Of a stretch of 63,342 bases of DNA, positions 1-9,215 are shown piece by piece. The notes beneath the pieces were generated by a model, which saw nothing but the letters and a program-made list of their open reading frames with translations, made no database searches and was not told where the DNA came from. A program made the translations under genes and the position numbers. Each line of letters opens with the position of its first letter. Positions within the stretch are counted from its first letter, which is position 1. The DNA is taken from positions 1-63,342 of the forward strand of contig CAMBPV010000006.1 in assembly GCA_945869695.1 (NCBI GenBank), given 5' to 3'. This DNA comes from Prosthecobacter debontii. Lineage in GTDB: Bacteria; Verrucomicrobiota; Verrucomicrobiia; Verrucomicrobiales; Verrucomicrobiaceae.

Positions 1-1628
1 TTGACCTCGGCGATGGCTTTGGGGTTCTGGTGGGCTCCGTGGCCGGAGGGGACGATGACTTCACTTTTGGCTTCGGGGAGGTAGCTGCTCCAGTAGGGAA
101 CGAGGCCGTCTGAGCTGACGGGCTTGGTGTGGTCTTTATTGCCACCTTTTCCGCGGTCTCCGACGATGGCATGATACGGGATGGTGGAGGAGAGCGGGAA
201 CTGATTGATGGTCTTCACGAAGCGGTTGTCAGGTGAGAGGGTGTCCACGCTATTGGGCATGCGCTTGAGGGTGTTTTCTTCGGAGGTGGAAGTGATGCTT
301 CCGAGAACCTCGGTTCCGGCCCGGAGGAGGGTGAAGGGGGATTTCACGAGCTTGGCTCCCAGTTTCCCGAGCGTGCCTTTCGCCATGTCTGCGCCTTTCA
401 GGGGTGCGGCGACGAAGATGACTCGACCGATCTCGGGACGGTGATTGAAGATGAGGGCATCGGTCATGAGCTTTTTGGTTTCGGGTGTCATGTTCACCTG
501 GGCGGGCGGTTTTCCAAAGTAGGACATCCAGATCTTATCTCCGACGTCGGTGATGAGGAGGCGACTGATGCAGCCGCCCATGCTGTGACCAATGACGACC
601 ATTTTTTTCTTCATGGGGAAACGTTTTTCGATCTCGTCCAACTGCTGGCGCAAGATGGCGGCGGAGTGCATGTAGGGGTAGCCGCTGGGGTAACTGTAGA
701 ACCAGAACTGGTAGTTTTTCCGGATGGTCTCGTTGTTGCGCAGGGTATTGATCATGGGTGTCCAGGTGGCGGGGGAGGAGTTCAGGCCATGGACGACGAG
801 GACGACGGTCTTGTTGGGATCGTAGGGCTGGAGGCGCGCGATGCGGGCGGTGTGGGCGTATTTTTCGGGATTGAGCAGACGAGAGAGGCCCATTTTTTCA
901 GGATTGGAACTGGCGAGCATGACGGCGACGGGGACGGTGTAGTCGGCGGCGAGAGGGAAGGTTTTGCCATTGAGCTGGACGGTCTCGGTGGCGAGGGGAT
1001 CTTCAAATCCGATCTCACAGCGGCGGCCGGTGAAGCGCGCGAGGGTGGTGACGCCGTAGTAGGTGCGCGGGATCGCAAAGTCTGCTTTGGCGTCTGAGTT
1101 GTTCTCCCGTCCAATCACGACGGTAGGTGCGCCGATGCCGTCCTTTTTGTTGTGCTCATTGATGTAGGCACCGCCGACGTCAAACTGATCTGCGGGCTTG
1201 AAGGTGTAGAGGGCGGGGTTCCAAGCTTTGCGGGCATCGGGTTTTCTGGTGAGGATGAAGTCGCCTTCAGCTGAGGGAACCGTGAGTGGCTTCGACCAAG
1301 GGTCGAGATTTGAATCGTTGATGGTCGAGATGATGCGGGCGACGGCGAAGTTATACTCGTCCATCAAGACGGCGTCTTTGGGGGAGCGCATGAGCTCTTG
1401 GGAGGCTTTCTCGGCGGCCTTCAGGTATCCAGCGAGAGCTCCCATGGGATCTCTTTTGCTCTGCTTCATGGCCTGGTTGATGCCCTGGCCAATGGAGCCT
1501 ACGACACCGAGGGTGGTGCGGACGGGTCGGAGGAGGGGGCGTTTTTCGGTGACTTTAGCAAATCGAACGCAGTTGGTGAGGAGGGCGCAACCAAGAAGGG
1601 TGAGGGCAAGGACGAGGCGATTTTTCAT
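1..1628 (-). CDS. Putative lipoprotein alpha/beta hydrolase (lipase/esterase-like), 3' end missing
   Basis: The reading frame enters from the left edge on the minus strand and starts at ATG 1628 (protein MKNRLVLALTLLGCALL...). A lipobox-like LLGC at residues 11-14 suggests a lipidated, envelope-anchored protein. VVIGHSMGGC, encoded near 572-600, is the nucleophile elbow of the alpha/beta-hydrolase fold. VVHGLNSSPATW upstream looks like the oxyanion loop, and GHGAHQ near the left edge is a candidate catalytic histidine. The roughly 170-residue N-terminal part before the hydrolase domain is not recognised. It probably hydrolyses an ester or lipid outside the cytoplasm, but the substrate is unknown. 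Long plus-strand frames over the same bases are shadows. Confidence 0.8.
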   Translation of the reverse strand, partial: MKNRLVLALTLLGCALLTNCVRFAKVTEKRPLLRPVRTTLGVVGSIGQGINQAMKQSKRDPMGALAGYLKAAEKASQELMRSPKDAVLMDEYNFAVARIISTINDSNLDPWSKPLTVPSAEGDFILTRKPDARKAWNPALYTFKPADQFDVGGAYINEHNKKDGIGAPTVVIGRENNSDAKADFAIPRTYYGVTTLARFTGRRCEIGFEDPLATETVQLNGKTFPLAADYTVPVAVMLASSNPEKMGLSRLLNPEKYAHTARIARLQPYDPNKTVVLVVHGLNSSPATWTPMINTLRNNETIRKNYQFWFYSYPSGYPYMHSAAILRQQLDEIEKRFPMKKKMVVIGHSMGGCISRLLITDVGDKIWMSYFGKPPAQVNMTPETKKLMTDALIFNHRPEIGRVIFVAAPLKGADMAKGTLGKLGAKLVKSPFTLLRAGTEVLGSITSTSEENTLKRMPNSVDTLSPDNRFVKTINQFPLSSTIPYHAIVGDRGKGGNKDHTKPVSSDGLVPYWSSYLPEAKSEVIVPSGHGAHQNPKAIAEV

Positions 1629-1734
1629 CAGGAGGATGGAGGGGGAAAATGAAAGTCAGAGGATTTAGAACCCGCATTGGGTAAAGGCAAGAAAACAATG
1701 TGTGAGCTAGGTGACTCGATGCGCCTGTGCCCAT

Positions 1735-3057
1735 TCACGCCGGTGAGTTGGCCTTCAGCACGCGGAGCATGTTGGTGCCGAGGACCTGACGGATGGTGTC
1801 ATCGCTGTGGCCACGCATGATCATGCCGAGGGTGAAGAGGGGCCAGTTTGTCCAAGCGAGACTTTGCTCGGCCTGGAGGGTGGTGACGTAGTCGTCCTTA
1901 GGCCAGAGGTGCTCCCAGCGGTCGGCGCTGCCACCGGGTGCTTTCTGGAGTCTGGCGCGCTCGTCTTTATCAAAACGTGAGGTGTAGGCGACATCACAGC
2001 CAATGGCGGCATGGCGGGGGCCAAACTTCCGGATGAGGTGGTCGAGGTGATCGAGAAAGGCATGGATGTCTCCCTTGCCGCCGAGGAAGCGAGGGATGCA
2101 GCAGATGCCGATGAGGCCATCGGTGTCGCAAATGGCTTTGATGGTTTCATCGGGTTTTCCGCGGAAGTGCTCGTAGAGAGAGGCGCAGGCGGTGTGACTG
2201 GCGACCATGGGTTTGGCGGAGGCTTTGGCGGCATCGAGCGCGGTTTTCCAGCCGCTGTGGGCGACATCGACGATGACACCGATGCGATTCATTTCAGCGA
2301 TGGTGGCCTGGCCGAAATCACTGAGTCCTCCATCGTGTGGCTCGCCTGCGCCATCGCCGATGGGGTTTCTCCGATTGTAGGTGAGATGCATCATGCGGGT
2401 GCCGAGCTCATGGAAGATGCTGACGAAGCGGAGTTCATCCCGCACGCTTTCCCAGTTCGTCAAAAGGGGGACGCCATTGGTGGTGAAGCAGAGACCGGCA
2501 TTTCCCGCCTTCTTGAGTGCGGTGATCTCTTCTGCCGTGGTCACTTTTGATAGGACGGGCTTTAGTGCGTCGGTGGTCTTGGTGAAGTGAGCGAGTCGTT
2601 TGATGAGGCGCATCGGGTCGTTTCCTTCTTCACCTGTGTTTTGGAAGATGCAGGTCACACCTGCGGCATGGAAGGCGTCGAGAAATTCTTTCCGCTCGCG
2701 CTCGTGGGTGGCGTTCCGGTTCATCATCATGGACTCACGGAGGTCACTGATCTCGGCGGCGGATGCGCCGTTTTGAACGGCCTCATTCAGGGCTTCGGCG
2801 TCAACGGCGCATCGGGGCGCAAAGCCATAGCTCTCAAAAACGATGGAGCTGAAATGCAATTCCCAAGCGTGCTCGATCTGAGCCTGAGTGGGCTTCAAGA
2901 GATCGAGTGCGATCTGGCGTGGTTTATCGATGCTGGGATTCCCGGTGATCCAAGGCTGGGTGGATTCTTGAGAGCGCGCGTGGATTTGAAAATGGGAGAA
3001 GAGAGCTCCCAGGGGTAAGGATCGGAGGAGGTGACGGCGGGAAAGGGCGGTGCTCAT
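1735..3057 (-). CDS. Membrane dipeptidase-like protein (peptidase M19 family), Tat-exported, metal site incomplete
   Basis: 440 aa. The N-terminus SRRHLLRSLPLGALF is a twin-arginine-type signal. The body follows the M19 (renal dipeptidase) pattern: LTYNRRNPIGDG, then GLSDFG, then VDVAHSG and VASHTAC (two metal histidines), and IGCDVAY (catalytic-site Asp). The first M19 metal motif (His-x-Asp near the N-terminus) is not present; the corresponding stretch reads SSIVFESYGF. The bridging glutamate, normally in an EG motif, is replaced by FTTNG. Family membership is clear. Dipeptidase activity is doubtful because the first metal site appears degenerate. It starts at ATG 3057, divergent from cls. 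Confidence 0.82.
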   Translation of the reverse strand: MSTALSRRHLLRSLPLGALFSHFQIHARSQESTQPWITGNPSIDKPRQIALDLLKPTQAQIEHAWELHFSSIVFESYGFAPRCAVDAEALNEAVQNGASAAEISDLRESMMMNRNATHERERKEFLDAFHAAGVTCIFQNTGEEGNDPMRLIKRLAHFTKTTDALKPVLSKVTTAEEITALKKAGNAGLCFTTNGVPLLTNWESVRDELRFVSIFHELGTRMMHLTYNRRNPIGDGAGEPHDGGLSDFGQATIAEMNRIGVIVDVAHSGWKTALDAAKASAKPMVASHTACASLYEHFRGKPDETIKAICDTDGLIGICCIPRFLGGKGDIHAFLDHLDHLIRKFGPRHAAIGCDVAYTSRFDKDERARLQKAPGGSADRWEHLWPKDDYVTTLQAEQSLAWTNWPLFTLGMIMRGHSDDTIRQVLGTNMLRVLKANSPA

Positions 3058-3124
3058 GAGGGAGATTCAACGCTGCGGGTGCATCCTTGTTTGCGATTCA
3101 TTGGCCGGGATGCATGATGGGGGG

Positions 3125-4561
3125 ATGTCGTTTGCTCTCACCACTCTTCCCGTGTCGATCTGGCAGTGGTCGTGGATATTAGGAGGTGCATCTTTCCTGA
3201 TGGGAGGAAGCGCGCTGGTGCATGTGCTGCTGTATAAAAAGGACCCTCGTTCAGCGGCTTACTGGGTGGCCCTGGTGGCCCTGGTGCCTCTGATCGGTGC
3301 GGTGCTTTACTTTGTGCTGGGCATTAACGTCATCCGGCGGAAGGGGAAATTCTACCGTGAGGGCATCGAGAGATTTGAGCAGTCCGGTATTCGAGTGCTG
3401 CCGGATGAAAGTGAACATGTGGGACTGGCGCAGACGCTGGATCGCATCTCACGATTTGCTTTTGCTCATGGCAATCAAATCCGCCTGCTGAGAAACGGTG
3501 ATGAGGCGATGGCTCCGATGCTGGAGGCGATCAGACAGGCGGAGAAGACGATCTCGCTGGCGACTTATATTTTTGAAGCCCAGGGAATCGGCGAAGAATT
3601 CGTTCAGGCGCTGGGGGATGCGGTCGATCGGGGCGTGGAGGTGCGTGTGATCGTGGATGATGCGGGAACCCGATATGCCTGGCCTCCAGTCGCACAAAAG
3701 CTGACCGCGAAAGGTGTGAGGGTGCAGCACTTCATGCCGCTGACGCGGGTGTGGCGACTGGCGACGATGAACCTGCGAAATCACCGGAAAATCATGATCG
3801 TGGATGGCAAGGTGGGTTTCACGGGCGGGATGAATATCCGCGAGGGCAATATGCTGAGTCGAAATCCGGCGCACCCGACTCGGGATCTGCATTTTCGGGT
3901 CGAGGGACCGGTATTGGCGCAGATGCAAAGGGTGTTTGCCGAGGACTGGGCCTTTTGCTCGGGCGAGACGCTGGACTCGGAGGCTTGGTTTCCTCTGCAA
4001 GCCGATGTGGGTGGGACCAGTGCCTGCGGAATTCCTGATGGTCCGGATGAAGATATGGAGGTCATGCCCGTGGCCTTTTTTGCGGCCTTGGGTGCTGCGA
4101 AAAAGGAGGTGAAAATCCTGACCCCGTATTTCCTGCCGGGGCCGACGCTGATCTGGGCGCTGAATTTGTGTGTTTACCGCGGGGTGAAGGTGACGATCGT
4201 GACGCCGCAGCAAAACAACATTCCGCCGGTGAGTTGGGCTGCACGGACTCTTTATCCGGAATTGTTGCGCGGGAGATGCCGCATTTTCGAATCGCCGCCT
4301 CCCTTTGATCACTCGAAGATTTTTTTGATCGATGGTGCGTGGTCTTTTTTGGGGTCGACCAATTGGGATCCGCGCAGTCTGCGACTTAACTTTGAGTTCA
4401 ACCTTGCCTGTTATGATCCTGAGCTGGGAGATCGGTTGAACGCCGAGTTTGAGAGTAAGATGAAAGAGTGCCGTGAGATCACGATGGATGAACTGAACGC
4501 CGCATCGCTCGCTGTGCGCCTCAGAAACGGGATCGCGCGGCTGTTCATTCCGCTGCTTTAG
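3125..4561 (+). CDS. cls: Cardiolipin synthase (phospholipase D family)
   Basis: 478 aa from ATG 3125. The frame is open from ATG 3050, but the extra 25 residues (MLMREIQRC...) look non-coding and would overlap the divergent gene. Two N-terminal membrane segments (about 8-30 and 40-62) precede two PLD HKD motifs: HRKIMIVDGKVGFTGG and HSKIFLIDGAWSFLGSTN. This layout is typical of ClsA, which joins two phosphatidylglycerols to make cardiolipin at the inner membrane. Its end overlaps the convergent lnt by 17 bp. Confidence 0.92.
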   Translation: MSFALTTLPVSIWQWSWILGGASFLMGGSALVHVLLYKKDPRSAAYWVALVALVPLIGAVLYFVLGINVIRRKGKFYREGIERFEQSGIRVLPDESEHVGLAQTLDRISRFAFAHGNQIRLLRNGDEAMAPMLEAIRQAEKTISLATYIFEAQGIGEEFVQALGDAVDRGVEVRVIVDDAGTRYAWPPVAQKLTAKGVRVQHFMPLTRVWRLATMNLRNHRKIMIVDGKVGFTGGMNIREGNMLSRNPAHPTRDLHFRVEGPVLAQMQRVFAEDWAFCSGETLDSEAWFPLQADVGGTSACGIPDGPDEDMEVMPVAFFAALGAAKKEVKILTPYFLPGPTLIWALNLCVYRGVKVTIVTPQQNNIPPVSWAARTLYPELLRGRCRIFESPPPFDHSKIFLIDGAWSFLGSTNWDPRSLRLNFEFNLACYDPELGDRLNAEFESKMKECREITMDELNAASLAVRLRNGIARLFIPLL

Positions 4562-6182
4562 GTGACGGCTTGAACCTTTGGATCATCGCCGCCAAGAAGG
4601 CGAGGATCCCGAGGGCGACTGAGAATGCATCACCGAATCGGGCGTAGAGTGTGAGCGGCGGATTTTTTGGGATTTGCACCTCGGCTTTCAGCGTGCCTTC
4701 GATGAAATGGGAACCGGTTTCTGGATCGACCAGGCGTGAGGTCATGTGGCCTTTGGAGTCGATGACGCAGGTCACTCCGGTGTTGGCGGCGCGGAGCATG
4801 GGCCTGCGAAGCTCAACCGCGCGGAGGATGGCGTTGGCGGTGTGGATTTCGGGCTCGGCACTCTGGAGGAACCAACCATCGTTGGTGACATTGACAATGA
4901 CTTGGGGGCCGGGGCGGACAAACTTGCGGGCCAATCGGCCCACGGTGTCTTCAAAACAAATCAGAGGGATGATGCCGACCTCGGGTTTTTCGAGCGTGAG
5001 TGGCTCTGTGGAGGGGCCGGGTAAGAAGTCGCCAGGGAGGACACCGCGCAGCAGGCTGAAGGGAAAGACATCGCGAAAGGGCAGGTATTCGCCAAACGGC
5101 ACGAGGTGAACTTTGTGATAGTGCTGTTGGTTTTGAAAAGAACCGCGCAGGAGAACGGCGCTGGTGAACATGGGCTCATTGGGGAGCTGGACCTCCGCGC
5201 CTGTGAGGAGCGAGAATTCACCCAGAGAAAGAAGTTGGTCAAAATAGGTTCCGTGATCGGGATGGGTGTAGAGAGGGAAGGGGAGGGCGCTCTCCGGCCA
5301 GATCACGAGATCGACGGGTGGGGAGCCTACTTTGGGAGCAACCTGTTCTTGAGTCAGGCTGGCCAGCCTCTCGTAAATCTGTCCATCCTGCTCTCCCTGC
5401 CACTTCACCGCCTGAGGGATGTTTTGCTGCACCAGCACGGTGTTCAATGGAAGGGTTTCTCCGAGAGGCTCGCGGAGTTTGATCACTCCGTATGCAGCCG
5501 TGAGGGCCATCACGCTGAGCGCGGCGAGGAGATCGTAGCAGGGTCTCGGTTTCTGAGATTTTTTCAGATCCGAGAGGAGTCTGCTGACGGCATTGATCGC
5601 GATGCCTGAGATGAACAGGGGTAAAAACGAAAGGCCGGTGACGCCGATCGAGTCGGTGATCTGGAGCAAGAGTGGGTTTTGGTGAAAGGCGACTCCGAGC
5701 CCGTTCCATCCGAAGCCTGAAAAAAGAAGGCCGCGGAGCCACTCGAGACCGCACCACGCGGACGCAGTCAAAGCCGCTGAACGGATGGATTCGAGCGAGG
5801 TGGCGTTCCGAGGTCGAGCCACTCGATGGGTGAAAGACGCCCAGATGCCAAAGTAAACTGCGCAATACAAAGAGAGTCCGAGCACTGCGCCCATGCCCAT
5901 CAATTCCTGCGGCCACCCGGCCCAAGTATTATCCACTGCAAACGCGGGTGCCAGGACGCGGGAAGAGTGCCTGAGCCAACTGAGGTTTATGACAAAAAAC
6001 GAAAATCCCGCCAGCCAACCAAGCGTGAAGGGCCGAACCTTCGGGTGAGAAAAAGGAAGCCACAATACGCCCAACAAGGGCAAAGCCCACAGCAAAACGG
6101 CCGTCTCGATGTTCCAGCGCGGATAGGCCAGACTCAAAACGAACCCGCTGACGATGGCTGCGATGTAGGGCCATGCTCGCAT
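4545..6182 (-). CDS. lnt: Apolipoprotein N-acyltransferase
   Basis: 545 aa. Several N-terminal membrane helices are followed by a periplasmic nitrilase-like domain. The catalytic triad is visible: Glu in WPESALPF (about residue 295), Lys in HYHKVHLVPFGEYLPF (about 355) and Cys in LICFEDTVGR (about 407). A last membrane helix lies near the C-terminus (FGDAFSVALGILAFLAAM). It adds the third acyl chain to outer-membrane lipoproteins, fitting the many lipoprotein signals in this window. It lies 38 bp downstream of the phosphohexomutase gene on the same strand and overlaps cls tail to tail. Confidence 0.95.
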   Translation of the reverse strand: MRAWPYIAAIVSGFVLSLAYPRWNIETAVLLWALPLLGVLWLPFSHPKVRPFTLGWLAGFSFFVINLSWLRHSSRVLAPAFAVDNTWAGWPQELMGMGAVLGLSLYCAVYFGIWASFTHRVARPRNATSLESIRSAALTASAWCGLEWLRGLLFSGFGWNGLGVAFHQNPLLLQITDSIGVTGLSFLPLFISGIAINAVSRLLSDLKKSQKPRPCYDLLAALSVMALTAAYGVIKLREPLGETLPLNTVLVQQNIPQAVKWQGEQDGQIYERLASLTQEQVAPKVGSPPVDLVIWPESALPFPLYTHPDHGTYFDQLLSLGEFSLLTGAEVQLPNEPMFTSAVLLRGSFQNQQHYHKVHLVPFGEYLPFRDVFPFSLLRGVLPGDFLPGPSTEPLTLEKPEVGIIPLICFEDTVGRLARKFVRPGPQVIVNVTNDGWFLQSAEPEIHTANAILRAVELRRPMLRAANTGVTCVIDSKGHMTSRLVDPETGSHFIEGTLKAEVQIPKNPPLTLYARFGDAFSVALGILAFLAAMIQRFKPSPKAAE

Positions 6183-6220
6183 CGTCAGTGGGTTCTCAAA
6201 TGGAGTCTCAGGTGACTGAA

Positions 6221-8185
6221 CTACTTCAGGCGCTTGGCGATGTCTTTTTCAATCCAACCCCACATGTATTGGAGGCCGCCGATGACTTTGGTCTTCGCAT
6301 CCCGAAGTTCTTTGGCGGAGAATTTTTTCCCTTCAGCGGGCACATTGCGGCCAAACATGTAGTATTTGATTTTGGGCTCGGTGCCGCTCGGGCGGACAGC
6401 AAAGCTGCGTCCGTCAGCCAGGTCGATGAAGAGCATTTTTTCCTTGGAGATCAGGTCGCCCTCCTCGTCATGAATCACGTCTTTGCGGAAATCACGCACT
6501 TTCACGACGCGTGAGCCGTCAACTTCAGTGGGAGGATTGGCTGCGTAAGAGTCTGCCAGTTGAGCGATCTTTGCCGCGCCTTCCGCTCCCTCGAAAACCT
6601 TACTTTTGTTCACTTCTAAAAAGTAACCCACTTGGGAATAGATCTGGTCGAGAAGTCCCACGACGGTCAGGCCGATGGAGGCTGCGTAAGCCGCTAGCTC
6701 CGCAAACATGACCACGGCTCCATTGCCGTCTTTGTCACGGCTGAAATCGGTGCCCATGTAGCCGTAGCTTTCTTCGCCACCCATGACCAAGAAGCGGCTG
6801 TGCTTCAGCTTGGCTGCACGCGTTTCTTCTTCTGGGAGATCGCGGTATTTGTCACGGATCGCTTTGGGTAACTTGTCTTCGTATTTTTGGAGCTTGGCAC
6901 TGATCCACTTGAAGCCAGTCAGTGTGTTGACCACGTTGATGCCGAAGTGGTGCGCGATGGCATCCTGCATGGGCGAGGTTACAAAGGTTTTCAAGAGCAC
7001 GGCATTGCCTTTGTTTTTCTCATTGAGAATTCCGAGTTCAAACATCGTCTTGGCGCGATACCAGGCGATGAGCGAGCCCGTTTGATTCCCAGTCAGGAGG
7101 GTCATCTTTCCTTTATCGTCTCGCACACCCACGCCCATGCGGTCGCAGTCGGGGTCGGTTCCGATGACAATGTCCGCTTTCTTTTTGTCAGCCAGAGCGA
7201 CGGCCATGGCAAGCGCAGGAGCGTTCTCGGGGTTCGGAGATTCGACGGTCGGGAAGCGGCCGTCAAAAATGTCTTGCTTCGGCACCGTGAAGAAATTGAA
7301 ACCCAGCTTCTTGAGAATCACCGGGACGAGCACTCCGCCTGCGCCGTGCAATGCGGTGTAAACAATCTTGAGTTTTTTAGCGTGAAGATCTTGGAGCAAC
7401 TCGGGCTGCAGCATCATGGTCTCCAGCCGGGTGAGGTAGGACTTGTCCATTTCCTTGCCGAGTTTTTTCAGCTTGCCCTGTTTGGCCTTCGGCAGCGGCT
7501 TGTAGGCCTCATCCATGATGGCGTTCACTTCTTTGATAATGCCTGTTGCGTGAGGCTCGACGATGCCGGCGCCATCGCTGAAGTTCACTTTGTAGCCATT
7601 GTCATGCGCCGGATTGTGCGAGGCTGTCAGCATCACTCCGGCGTCTGCTCTCAGAGTGCGGATGGCGTAGGACATCTCAGGTGTTGCGCGGGGACCATCA
7701 AATAGGTGGACATCAACTCCATGCTCAACGGCGATCTTCGAGCAGAACTGGGCGAACTCCGCCGAGAAGTGTCGGGTGTCATGCGCGAAAACAATGGAAG
7801 GACGGCCCTGGAGTTTCTTCTTGGCGCGCCACTTTAAAATGTAGGCCACCAGACCTCGTGTTGCGCGGCCCGCATTGAAGAAATTCATTGCGTTAGTGCC
7901 TACGCAGGGATGCATCGGGCGCTGATTTTTCGGGGCACCTGCACGCTCGGCTTTCGTGACGATCTTCCCGATTGTCCGCCCCCGTAACCCGCCGGTGCCA
8001 AATTTCAGGGTTTGGAAGAATCGGTCATTGAGTTCAGCCCATTGACCACTCTTTGCCAGTTCTTCGATGCTGGCGCGGTAGATAGGGTTCGCACTTGCGG
8101 CTAGGAGAGCGTGGATGTTATCGAGGGCAGCAGGGAGGAGCTGGCTGGCTTCGACGGCGTTTTTCAGATTGGCTTCGAGTGACAT
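6221..8185 (-). CDS. Phospho-sugar mutase (phosphoglucomutase/phosphomannomutase)
   Basis: 654 aa from ATG 8185. A longer form from TTG 8221 is possible but adds only 12 residues and is less likely. The four alpha-D-phosphohexomutase landmarks occur in order: catalytic phosphoserine loop LTASHNPAHDNGYKV, metal loop GTDPDCDRMGVGV, sugar-binding loop GGEESYGYMGTDF, and phosphate-binding loop RPSGTEPKIKYYMFG. Its length and the insert between domains fit the PgcA-type phosphoglucomutase group. It probably interconverts glucose-1-phosphate and glucose-6-phosphate in the cytoplasm; mannose activity cannot be excluded. Confidence 0.92.
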   Translation of the reverse strand: MSLEANLKNAVEASQLLPAALDNIHALLAASANPIYRASIEELAKSGQWAELNDRFFQTLKFGTGGLRGRTIGKIVTKAERAGAPKNQRPMHPCVGTNAMNFFNAGRATRGLVAYILKWRAKKKLQGRPSIVFAHDTRHFSAEFAQFCSKIAVEHGVDVHLFDGPRATPEMSYAIRTLRADAGVMLTASHNPAHDNGYKVNFSDGAGIVEPHATGIIKEVNAIMDEAYKPLPKAKQGKLKKLGKEMDKSYLTRLETMMLQPELLQDLHAKKLKIVYTALHGAGGVLVPVILKKLGFNFFTVPKQDIFDGRFPTVESPNPENAPALAMAVALADKKKADIVIGTDPDCDRMGVGVRDDKGKMTLLTGNQTGSLIAWYRAKTMFELGILNEKNKGNAVLLKTFVTSPMQDAIAHHFGINVVNTLTGFKWISAKLQKYEDKLPKAIRDKYRDLPEEETRAAKLKHSRFLVMGGEESYGYMGTDFSRDKDGNGAVVMFAELAAYAASIGLTVVGLLDQIYSQVGYFLEVNKSKVFEGAEGAAKIAQLADSYAANPPTEVDGSRVVKVRDFRKDVIHDEEGDLISKEKMLFIDLADGRSFAVRPSGTEPKIKYYMFGRNVPAEGKKFSAKELRDAKTKVIGGLQYMWGWIEKDIAKRLK

Positions 8186-8300
8186 GGGCGAGTAGTCTAC
8201 GGAACCGAGTGAGAAGCGCAAACTCCACTTTTGAGTCGCAGCCTCAATTAGCCGACCGCAAAAAAAGAGCTGAATCGTTCAAAAAATTTCATTTCATCTC

Positions 8301-8328
8301 TTGCATTATGGTGTGTGCTTTTTATCCT
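8301..8328 (+). promoter_or_regulatory. Possible sigma-70-type promoter of the act-cta operon
   Basis: TTGCAT (8301-8306) and TATCCT (8323-8328) are separated by 16 bp in the 191-bp gap before actA. This would start transcription near 8335. It is a pattern match only, and the -10 is not perfect. Confidence 0.3.
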
Positions 8329-8336
8329 CGTCAGGC

Positions 8337-8356
8337 CTTGTGAAAAATTTCACAAG
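8337..8356. promoter_or_regulatory. CRP/FNR-family operator-like palindrome upstream of actA
   Basis: CTTGTGAAA, a 2-bp AA spacer and TTTCACAAG form a perfect 9-bp inverted repeat. Read another way it is TGTGA-N6-TCACA, the classic half-sites of CRP/FNR-family regulators. It lies 20 bp before the actA start, just downstream of the candidate promoter, a position that would suit repression better than activation. It is the most convincing regulatory site in front of the respiratory operon. Confidence 0.5.
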
Positions 8357-8376
8357 CCTACTAATCGTCGTCTCTT

Positions 8377-9189
8377 ATGGGTAACTTCTTTCCGCGTTGG
8401 ACAAACTGGCTAGTGCTCAAGCTGGCCATCGCGCTCTTTTTTATTTTGGTGGGGGTGTCCCTGGGAGTCAGCTACTACTTCACACCGAAGTATACGCGTG
8501 TTGGCTACGAGCCCACGCAACCGGTTCCATTTTCACACAAGATTCACGCGGGTCAGTTGGGTCTGGATTGCCGTTACTGCCATTCATTTGTGGAGTCCTC
8601 GAGCCACTCCAATGTGCCAACCAACCAAACCTGCTTCAACTGCCACGGAACAGGAAAAGGAAACATCCGCTCCAATAGCCCAAAACTGGAGAAGGTAATC
8701 CAGGCTGAAGCCACCGGGACGCCGATCCCGTGGGTGAAGGTTCACAAGGTGCCGGACTATGCTTACTTTAATCATTCAGTTCACGTGAACCGTGGGGTTT
8801 CGTGCGTCTCCTGCCATGGCAAAATCAATGAGATGGAAGTTGTCAGGCAGGCTGAGCCGCAGTCCATGGGTTGGTGTCTTGATTGTCATCGGAATCCGGA
8901 GAACAACCTCCGCCCTCTTGATCAGATCACGAACTTGAACTACGACGCGAGTCAGTTGGATCGCGCGACCTTCTACAAAGGTCTTTTGGACAAGGGTGTG
9001 AAGGCTGAGGAGATTGCCGCTGAGATTCCTGGAGGTGGATTGCTGGAGAAGGCCCCGGATTTGCAGCAGATTCTCGCGCTCGCTGAGAAGACCTACGGAG
9101 GAGCTGTGGCCCAGCAGGAAGTGGGTTTGCAGCTCAAGAAACACTGGCAAGTCTCGCCGCCCGAGTCATGCGCGGCATGCCATCGCTAA
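8377..9189 (+). CDS. actA: Alternative complex III subunit ActA, pentahaem cytochrome c
   Basis: 270 aa. One N-terminal membrane anchor (about residues 10-32) is followed by five CxxCH haem-binding motifs: CRYCH, CFNCH, CVSCH, CLDCH and CAACH. A pentahaem, membrane-anchored periplasmic cytochrome at the head of an ActB-F cluster is diagnostic of ActA. Alternative complex III oxidises quinol and passes electrons to periplasmic carriers, in place of the bc1 complex. It is the first gene of the 17-gene operon, 26 bp before actB. Confidence 0.95.
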   Translation: MGNFFPRWTNWLVLKLAIALFFILVGVSLGVSYYFTPKYTRVGYEPTQPVPFSHKIHAGQLGLDCRYCHSFVESSSHSNVPTNQTCFNCHGTGKGNIRSNSPKLEKVIQAEATGTPIPWVKVHKVPDYAYFNHSVHVNRGVSCVSCHGKINEMEVVRQAEPQSMGWCLDCHRNPENNLRPLDQITNLNYDASQLDRATFYKGLLDKGVKAEEIAAEIPGGGLLEKAPDLQQILALAEKTYGGAVAQQEVGLQLKKHWQVSPPESCAACHR

Positions 9190-9215
9190 ACTGACGACCC
9201 GCGAAGAAAAATTTC

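Noticed and set aside
441..1097. Plus-strand frames over the first 1.6 kb
   Set aside because: The minus strand carries a continuous alpha/beta hydrolase with GHSMGG and a lipobox; the plus frames are its shadows.
3050..3124. Longer start for cardiolipin synthase
   Set aside because: It overlaps the start of the divergent M19 gene and adds residues with no homology before the first membrane helix.
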